Shown here: piece by piece, positions 6,628-9,961 of the stretch
Layout of the letters: every line of letters starts with the position of its first letter
How positions within the stretch are numbered: position 1 is the first letter of the stretch
Source of the DNA: Methanomicrobiales archaeon
GTDB lineage: Archaea; Halobacteriota; Methanomicrobia; Methanomicrobiales; JACTUA01
NCBI GenBank assembly: GCA_028678815.1
Contig: JAJRCS010000040.1
Span: 1 to 9,961, forward strand
DNA length: 9,961 nucleotides
Direction: 5' to 3'
The notes under the pieces: model-generated
What the model saw: the letters and a program-made list of their open reading frames with translations, nothing else
Told to the model about the DNA's origin: nothing
The model's database searches: none
Position numbers and translations under genes: made by a program

Positions 6628-7347
6628 TCACTTCTTCTTGATCCCGGTCCGCCGTGCGGCCACGGAACCAACCGTCCTTCCGGGCGAGGTTCCCCTCGCG
6701 ATGGTCTTCGGGCGTCCTGCATGCTGATGTGAGCCGCCGCCGAAGGGGTGGTCGATGACGTTCATCGCAACCCCCCGGACGACGGGCCACTTGGTGGCCC
6801 CCGTCTGCATCTTGTGGTACTTCTTCCCGGCCTTTACGAAGGGCTTCTCGCCCCTCCCGCCGCCGGAGACGATGCCGACCGTGGCCATGCAGTTCGGGTG
6901 GAACCACTTCAGCTTCCCCGAAGGCATCCGCACGCCGACCTTGTCGTCATCGGAACGGCCCATCACGAGGGCCTGGGTGCCGCCCGAGCGGACGAACTTC
7001 CCGCCGTCATTGGGTTTTGCCTCGATGTTGCTGATCATGGTCCCGACAGGGATCTCCGACAGGGGAAGGGTATTCCCGCTCTTCACCTCGGCACCCTTAC
7101 CCCAGGCGATGCTGTCCCCGACTCCCGTGCCTTCCGTTGCGAGGACGTAGGTCTTCCTCCCATCCTCGAGGGAGACGAGGGCGACGGGGCCGTGTCTGGC
7201 CGGGTCATGCTCGATATCGAGGACCTTCCCCCGGGTGATGCTGTCGTTCCTTCCCGCGTGGTGTACCTCCGCACGGTAGAGGTGGGAAGGGGCGCGATAC
7301 GTCGGCCCGCCCCGGCCCCGGTTCTGTGTCTGGATTCTGTGTCCCAT
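6628..7347 (-). CDS. rpl2: 50S ribosomal protein L2
   Basis: The protein has 239 residues, the archaeal L2 (L8e-type) length. L2 (uL2) is essential for subunit association and for peptidyl-transferase centre structure. The N-terminus [20 protein letters not shown] is the archaeal form. An OB-like core follows ([20 protein letters not shown], 38-57), then an SH3-like domain. The conserved catalytic-centre loop is [20 protein letters not shown] (201-220) followed by GRPKT; the His/Gly-rich run is expected here. The start at 7347 (ATG, MGHRIQ) has AGGTGG upstream; a GTG at 7356 would add three residues (MGT) and is less likely. The gap to L23 is 9 nt. Confidence 0.98.
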   Translation of the reverse strand: MGHRIQTQNRGRGGPTYRAPSHLYRAEVHHAGRNDSITRGKVLDIEHDPARHGPVALVSLEDGRKTYVLATEGTGVGDSIAWGKGAEVKSGNTLPLSEIPVGTMISNIEAKPNDGGKFVRSGGTQALVMGRSDDDKVGVRMPSGKLKWFHPNCMATVGIVSGGGRGEKPFVKAGKKYHKMQTGATKWPVVRGVAMNVIDHPFGGGSHQHAGRPKTIARGTSPGRTVGSVAARRTGIKKK

Positions 7348-7356
7348 GGTTCCCAC

Positions 7357-7605
7357 CTACATGATACCGAGCCGGGAGAGTATCTCCTCGGCCGCCTTCT
7401 CGTCCACGAAACTGATGATGGCCTTCTTCTCCCCCTTCGCGCTCATGAGGGTCCGGACCGAGGCGACCTCCTTCCCGAAGGTCTTCTCGATCTCCCTCCT
7501 GATCTGGGGCTTCGTCGCCTCCTTTACAACGAGGAACTGGAGCTTGTTGTCCCGCTCCAGGGTCATCATCGCCTTCTCCGTCACAAAGGGATACCGGAGG
7601 ATCAT
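7357..7605 (-). CDS. rpl23: 50S ribosomal protein L23
   Basis: The protein has 82 residues, a normal archaeal length. L23 (uL23) surrounds the tunnel exit and is the main docking site for SRP and other nascent-chain factors. It has a single alpha/beta domain: [20 protein letters not shown] (6-25), [20 protein letters not shown] (26-45) and [21 protein letters not shown] (46-66). The last is the conserved VxxVxTxxxxxGxKKAxxxL pattern. The ATG overlaps the L4 stop as ATGA, and GGGGGAG lies a few bases upstream within L4. Confidence 0.97.
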   Translation of the reverse strand: MILRYPFVTEKAMMTLERDNKLQFLVVKEATKPQIRREIEKTFGKEVASVRTLMSAKGEKKAIISFVDEKAAEEILSRLGIM

Positions 7606-8348
7606 GAGAGCTCCCCCAGCTGCTTGACCGCACCCGCGGTCCAGACGGTGAGCCGCCCGGCATGGGTGCCGGGGGCCAGGTGCTCGGCGTTCAGCTCCGA
7701 AACCGTAACGGCATCGACCCCGGCGAGGTTCCTCGCCGCCCGGAGGGGCTCTCCCTTCGTCACGATGAGGAGGCTCTTCCGCTGCTTGTAGTGCCGGCCC
7801 CGGATCTTGCCCCGGCCCGGCCGGACCTTCCGGCTCGCCCGGGACCGCTCCACGTCGGGGTAGACCCCGGCCGCCCGGAGGGCCGCGATGACATCGCTCG
7901 TCCGCTCGAGCTTCTCGAAGGCATCCTCGATGACCACCGGGAGCTTCGCCTCGAACCGGTGGCCCCTGGCCTTCACCAGGTCCTCGTCCGTGGTCGCGGC
8001 GATGGCCGAGAGGAGGGCCTTCCTCTTCTCCTTCTTGTTCACCTTCTCCACGAGGACCTTCGCCGCCACCGGGGGATGGGCCTCGCGCCCGCCCCGGGCC
8101 TGGGGTACCCGCGCCGCCCGGGACCCGTTCTTGATCCTCGGGACATGGGAGACCCCGCGGCCGCTCCCCCAGGAGTGGGCCGACGTCCTGATGCCGGCAT
8201 AGGGGAAGGCCCCGTGGGGCTGGTACTGCGTGCTCTGGACGGCGAGGACCGCCTTCTTGATGAGATCGGGCCGGAAGTCCTCGTCAAAGGCCGCCGGGAG
8301 CCGGATCTTCTTCTTCACCCCGCCCTTGAGATCCCGTAATTCTGCCAT
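7602..8348 (-). CDS. rpl4: 50S ribosomal protein L4
   Basis: The protein has 248 residues, of the archaeal L4/eukaryotic L4e type. L4 (uL4) binds 23S rRNA and sends a loop into the peptide tunnel; in bacteria it also represses the S10 operon. The tunnel-loop region shows [20 protein letters not shown] (61-80), then [13 protein letters not shown], an archaeal hallmark. [20 protein letters not shown] (163-182) is a second conserved basic stretch. Two ATGs sit side by side (8351, 8348). I chose the second, giving [10 protein letters not shown] with GAGG 7 nt upstream. The gap to L3 is 9 nt and the stop overlaps L23. Confidence 0.97.
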   Translation of the reverse strand: MAELRDLKGGVKKKIRLPAAFDEDFRPDLIKKAVLAVQSTQYQPHGAFPYAGIRTSAHSWGSGRGVSHVPRIKNGSRAARVPQARGGREAHPPVAAKVLVEKVNKKEKRKALLSAIAATTDEDLVKARGHRFEAKLPVVIEDAFEKLERTSDVIAALRAAGVYPDVERSRASRKVRPGRGKIRGRHYKQRKSLLIVTKGEPLRAARNLAGVDAVTVSELNAEHLAPGTHAGRLTVWTAGAVKQLGELS

Positions 8349-8357
8349 CATCCGTCC

Positions 8358-9368
8358 TCACCCCTGCTTGCTCTCGGTGCTCACGTGCTGGATCACGGGC
8401 ACCCGGAACTTGTGCTCTCCCTGCCGGACCGCGGGACGGATCCGGACGAGGCGCTTCGCGGGCCCGGGGATGGAGCCCTTCACGAGGATGTACGGGTTCC
8501 GCACCTCGCCGTAGTGGAGGAAGCCTCCCCTGGGGGTGACCTCCCCGCCGTCCTCGCCGAGCTTGAGGACCCGCTTGTTCGGCTCGGTCCGCTGCTGGTA
8601 CCCCGTCTGCCCGAGCATGGGGACCTGCCACCGGACATGGTGGGGGTGCCACGGGCCGAGGGTCCCGACGATCCGGGCCCGGCCGACCCGGTGCTTCCGC
8701 TTCCGGAGCTTCACGCCCCAGCGCTTCACCGGCCCCTGGGTACCCTTCCCCTTGGTGACCGCCGTTACGTCGACATACTGCCCGACCTTCACCACGTCGG
8801 CGGCCTTCACCTCCTTCCCGAGGACCGACTTCGCGAACTCGAACCGCTTCGCGAGGTTGTCTCCCCCGATCCGGATCTCGAGGAGCTCGGGGGTCTTCTT
8901 CGGGACCCCCGTGACGAGGCCGGGCTGGGTCTGCATGACGGCCCTGAGATCGGTGACCTCCCCGGAGGCGATCCCCTTCTCGATCTCCGAGAGGATGGCC
9001 GTCCGGTCATGCTCCTTCGGCACGGTGATCCGGCGGGAGAGGGAGGGGTCCAGGGCCTCTGACCAGACCTCGGTCAGGGGCCTCGGCCCGTAACTGTCTC
9101 CCGTGTACGCGCGGATGGCCGTCACCCGGAGGGCCGGCACCTCCACGACGGTGACCGGGACCACCACGTCCCTGCCCTCCGTGGGGCTGCTCTTGTGGTC
9201 ATCCACCATGACCACGTGGGTCATGCCCACCTTGTAGCCTGCGAAGGCCTGGAGGAAGGGTGCCCCCTCGAAGTCCTGCCAGGACTTGTAGCGCGGTACC
9301 TGGCTCTTCGCCCGCTTCCGCGGGCTGTAGGCGAGAGAGCCCTTCCTCGGGTTTCTTGTCCTTGCCAT
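8358..9368 (-). CDS. rpl3: 50S ribosomal protein L3
   Basis: This is the first gene of the operon: 336 residues, archaeal/eukaryotic L3 length. L3 (uL3) is an early-assembling protein whose extension reaches the peptidyl-transferase centre. The N-terminus [20 protein letters not shown] (5-24) is followed by [20 protein letters not shown] (38-57). The L3 signature [20 protein letters not shown] lies at 199-218. The [13 protein letters not shown] loop (235-247) is close to the active centre in homologs. The ATG at 9368 gives the family start [11 protein letters not shown] see no good SD in front of it, only GGA fragments, in contrast with the downstream genes. About 590 nt without a recognised gene lie upstream. 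Confidence 0.98.
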   Translation of the reverse strand: MARTRNPRKGSLAYSPRKRAKSQVPRYKSWQDFEGAPFLQAFAGYKVGMTHVVMVDDHKSSPTEGRDVVVPVTVVEVPALRVTAIRAYTGDSYGPRPLTEVWSEALDPSLSRRITVPKEHDRTAILSEIEKGIASGEVTDLRAVMQTQPGLVTGVPKKTPELLEIRIGGDNLAKRFEFAKSVLGKEVKAADVVKVGQYVDVTAVTKGKGTQGPVKRWGVKLRKRKHRVGRARIVGTLGPWHPHHVRWQVPMLGQTGYQQRTEPNKRVLKLGEDGGEVTPRGGFLHYGEVRNPYILVKGSIPGPAKRLVRIRPAVRQGEHKFRVPVIQHVSTESKQG

Positions 9369-9445
9369 ATTCCGATCCGTCCTTGTCCGAACGCAAACCC
9401 TTGCGTGAACACCACTTACCTGATCTCACTCTCGGCTGCCCGGAG

Positions 9446-9467
9446 ATCCCGCCAGGGATGGCGGGAT
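9446..9467. repeat. Inverted repeat, 8-bp stem, ~80 nt before the L3 start
   Basis: ATCCCGCC pairs with GGCGGGAT around a 6-base spacer (AGGGAT on plus, ATCCCT on minus). All eight pairs are Watson-Crick, so the strand cannot be told. If transcribed toward L3, it would be the strongest hairpin close to the start codon. Confidence 0.7.
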
Positions 9468-9549
9468 GGTGCCGTCTCTTCCCTGTTCCGGCACGAGAAG
9501 TGGCTCTGGGATGGGGCGGTTCGCCCGGGCCATGATACACCCGGTTCTT

Positions 9550-9609
9550 CGCGAAGAGGCCCGCGAGGAAATTCGCGAGGCCTTTCGCGAGGATACTCGC
9601 GAAGAGCGC
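9550..9609. repeat. Tandem array of five 12-bp units, CGCGA-based
   Basis: Five consecutive 12-bp units start at 9550, 9562, 9574, 9586 and 9598. Each begins CGCGAAG or CGCGAGG, followed by five variable bases. Four of the five are preceded by T, creating TCGCGA palindromes. The first lies in a perfect 12-bp palindrome TCTTCGCGAAGA (9546-9557). Units 4 and 5 with their flanks form an 8-bp hairpin (TTCGCGAG GATA CTCGCGAA, 9584-9603). The conserved core with free flanking bases could be a set of protein-binding sites or a pairing array in RNA. The period is also a multiple of three, so both strands encode 4-residue repeats, but neither frame looks like a known protein. Confidence 0.85.
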
Positions 9610-9624
9610 CTGATCGTTCACCGC

Positions 9625-9654
9625 GTACCCAGGTGGCCCGTGAGGGCCGGGTAC
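9625..9654. repeat. Two-tier inverted repeat with GTGA loop
   Basis: GTACCC pairs with GGGTAC outside a GGCCC/GGGCC inner stem. The plus-strand loop is GTGA (a GNRA tetraloop) and AGGT is bulged on one side. The eleven pairs are all Watson-Crick. On the minus strand the loop is TCAC. Confidence 0.7.
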
Positions 9655-9663
9655 CGGGCGCGT

Positions 9664-9681
9664 GCAGGACGTTGGCCCTGC
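9664..9681. repeat. Short inverted repeat (5-bp stem)
   Basis: GCAGG pairs with CCTGC across an 8-base loop. It would be unremarkable alone, but it sits between stronger hairpins of the same region. Confidence 0.4.
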
Positions 9682-9711
9682 GGTGACATCAGATCCAACT
9701 TCTGTCAGCCC

Positions 9712-9731
9712 GTTGTGCCCGTCGGCACAAC
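9712..9731. repeat. Perfect 8-bp hairpin
   Basis: GTTGTGCC pairs with GGCACAAC around a 4-base loop (CGTC on plus, GACG on minus). No poly-T follows on either side, so it does not look like a terminator. Confidence 0.7.
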
Positions 9732-9743
9732 TCTGTTTCCTGT

Positions 9744-9767
9744 CCCACGGGGATTTTCCCCCGCGGG
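9744..9767 (-). repeat. 9-bp hairpin with a strand-telling G-U pair
   Basis: On the minus strand CCCGCGGGG pairs with CCCCGTGGG across a GAAAAT-type loop. Eight pairs are Watson-Crick and one is G-U. The plus-strand version of the same pair is A-C, which does not pair well. The structure therefore favours an RNA read on the minus strand, toward L3. Confidence 0.65.
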
Positions 9768-9829
9768 GACCACTGCTTCCTGAACCGTCCGCGCGGCAGG
9801 GGATAGTCTCTGCCTGTCAGGCGGCTTCC

Positions 9830-9836
9830 TATAAAA
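9830..9836. promoter_or_regulatory. Candidate TATA box, either direction
   Basis: The plus strand reads TATAAAA; the minus strand reads TTTTATA, preceded by GTCAA, which could serve as a BRE. Read as a minus-strand box A, transcription would start near 9807, giving a ~440-nt leader to L3. Read on plus, a start near 9859 would give an almost leaderless message for an ATG at 9861. The site sits in one of very few AT-rich stretches in the window. Direction is not resolved. Confidence 0.5.
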
Positions 9837-9850
9837 TTGACTGGATGGGG

Positions 9851-9857
9851 ATATAAA
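9851..9857. promoter_or_regulatory. Second candidate TATA box, either direction
   Basis: The minus strand reads TTTATAT, close to the archaeal box A consensus; the plus strand reads ATATAAA. As a minus-strand promoter it would start RNA near 9828. As a plus-strand promoter it would start near 9880, inside the first hairpin of the 9874-9961 cluster. No clear BRE is visible on either side. Confidence 0.45.
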
Positions 9858-9860
9858 CCT

Positions 9861-9961
9861 ATGGAAGGAGGGAGGTTTCGTAAGAAACCGACCTGGAGCA
9901 ACCCGCCTATAGGCGGGGTGCGACCAGGGAGGGTTCATCAGAACCAGACCATTCGTAAGAA
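9861..9961 (+). other. Open frame running off the right edge, doubtful gene
   Basis: An ATG at 9861 begins 33 stop-free codons to the window end (MEGGRFRKKPTWSNPPIGG and on, basic and proline/glycine-rich). No family is recognised. Its codons lack the strong GC3 bias of the ribosomal genes, and the same bases form several hairpins, which argues for non-coding DNA. The TATA-like box 25-31 nt upstream is the only supporting sign. Confidence 0.2.
9874..9961 (+). repeat. Cluster of hairpins with repeated GTAA loops, truncated by window edge
   Basis: Four stem-loops follow one another. The first is GGTTTC-GTAA-GAAACC (9874-9889). The second is a long imperfect stem from CCTGG at 9892 to CCAGG at 9928, capped by the palindrome CCCGCCTATAGGCGGG (9902-9917), with GCA/TGC pairs between. 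The third is GGTTC-ATCA-GAACC (9932-9945). The fourth is ACCATTC-GTAA-GAA, cut by the edge. The ten-mer TTCGTAAGAA occurs at 9877 and 9952. GTAA is a GNRA tetraloop on plus only, favouring plus as the RNA strand. It could be a structured RNA or part of a palindromic repeat element; I do not recognise the family. Confidence 0.6.

Larger units (their letters stand above)
9369..9961. other. Non-coding region upstream of L3, rich in inverted repeats
   Basis: No convincing gene lies in these ~590 bases. Short open frames exist on both strands but resemble no family I recognise. The region holds an AT-rich island with TATA-like boxes (9830-9857) and a series of perfect or near-perfect hairpins at 9446-9467, 9514-9526, 9584-9603, 9625-9654, 9664-9681, 9712-9731 and 9744-9767. 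It also has a five-unit 12-bp tandem array (9550-9609) and a cluster of hairpins at 9874-9961. If the minus-strand promoter is in the AT island, most of this is a ~440-460 nt 5' leader of the ribosomal operon. That is inference; a promoter nearer L3 that I did not recognise is possible. Confidence 0.75.

Noticed and set aside
212..9100. Many long plus-strand frames opposite the ribosomal genes
   Set aside because: Antisense frames open because of high GC3; they are Pro/Arg/Leu/Gly-rich with no family resemblance, while the minus-strand frames are unmistakable ribosomal proteins.
9199..9621. Minus-strand frame with a GTG start at 9621 and a 4-residue hydrophobic repeat (ALFASILAKGLANFLAGLF), resembling an amphipathic peptide
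   Set aside because: The repeat follows directly from the 12-bp DNA array. The rest of the frame is low-complexity and runs into L3 in another frame. There is no SD and no recognisable family. The first ~25 codons do show high GC3, so a short leader peptide is not fully excluded.
9712..9767. Hairpins as intrinsic terminators
   Set aside because: No T-run follows the stems on either strand, and archaeal termination depends mainly on oligo-T rather than on hairpins.
9532..9783. Plus-strand frame with a REEAREEIREAFREDTREER charged repeat
   Set aside because: It is the other reading of the 12-bp array. Codons such as ATT, TTT, GAT and ACT do not match the GC3-rich usage of the genome, and the downstream part is not protein-like.
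9680..9945. Possible C/D box guide RNA on minus, from CTGATGA near 9938-9944 and CTGA/TGATGT near 9687-9708
   Set aside because: Box C lacks the leading purine, no D box is at the proper distance, and the boxes lie within stems of hairpins.
9874..9961. Start of a CRISPR array, because a ten-mer recurs
   Set aside because: The repeat is only ten bases, the flanks differ, and a 65-base interval full of hairpins is not a spacer.

Overview
The window is a GC-rich archaeal chromosome segment read on the minus strand. It carries 20 densely packed translation genes, in transcription order L3, L4, L23, L2, S19, L22, S3, L29, RNase P protein 1, S17, L14, L24, S4e, L5, S14, S8, L6, L32e, L19e and L18. 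L18 is cut by the left window edge. S4e, L32e, L19e and the Rpp29-type RNase P subunit make this archaeal rather than bacterial. The strong GC3 bias together with K/R-rich, not acidic, proteins argues against haloarchaea. It suggests a GC-rich methanogenic euryarchaeon, with Methanomicrobiales as my best guess. That placement is inference.

Positions 1-9368 form one uninterrupted operon equivalent to the bacterial S10 plus spc clusters. Every junction is between an 8-nt overlap and a 14-nt gap. Five are 4-nt or longer stop/start overlaps and two are TGATG overlaps, so translational coupling is likely throughout. Several internal genes have strong Shine-Dalgarno (SD) sequences. The best is a full GGAGGTGATC before S3, written inside the last codons of L22. 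S14, only 54 codons long, fills the small gap between L5 and S8.

Positions 9369-9961 upstream of L3 hold no convincing gene. The stretch contains an AT-rich island with TATA-like boxes readable on either strand (9830-9857), and roughly 440-460 nt separate it from the L3 start. That interval holds many inverted repeats, five tandem 12-bp units built on CGCGA (9550-9609), and a hairpin whose G-U wobble favours a minus-strand transcript. To the right of the island, 9874-9961 is a run of three complete hairpins and one truncated hairpin, two of them capped by GTAA. It may be a separate structured RNA, a repeat element, or the start of a small plus-strand gene.

The genes work together in ribosome assembly: 23S binding (L2, L3, L4, L22, L23, L24, L29), 30S head and body proteins (S3, S8, S14, S17, S19, S4e), 5S rRNA docking (L5, L18), and tRNA 5' maturation (Rnp1). 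The operon is ordinary for an archaeon. The unexplained material is the structured region upstream of L3.
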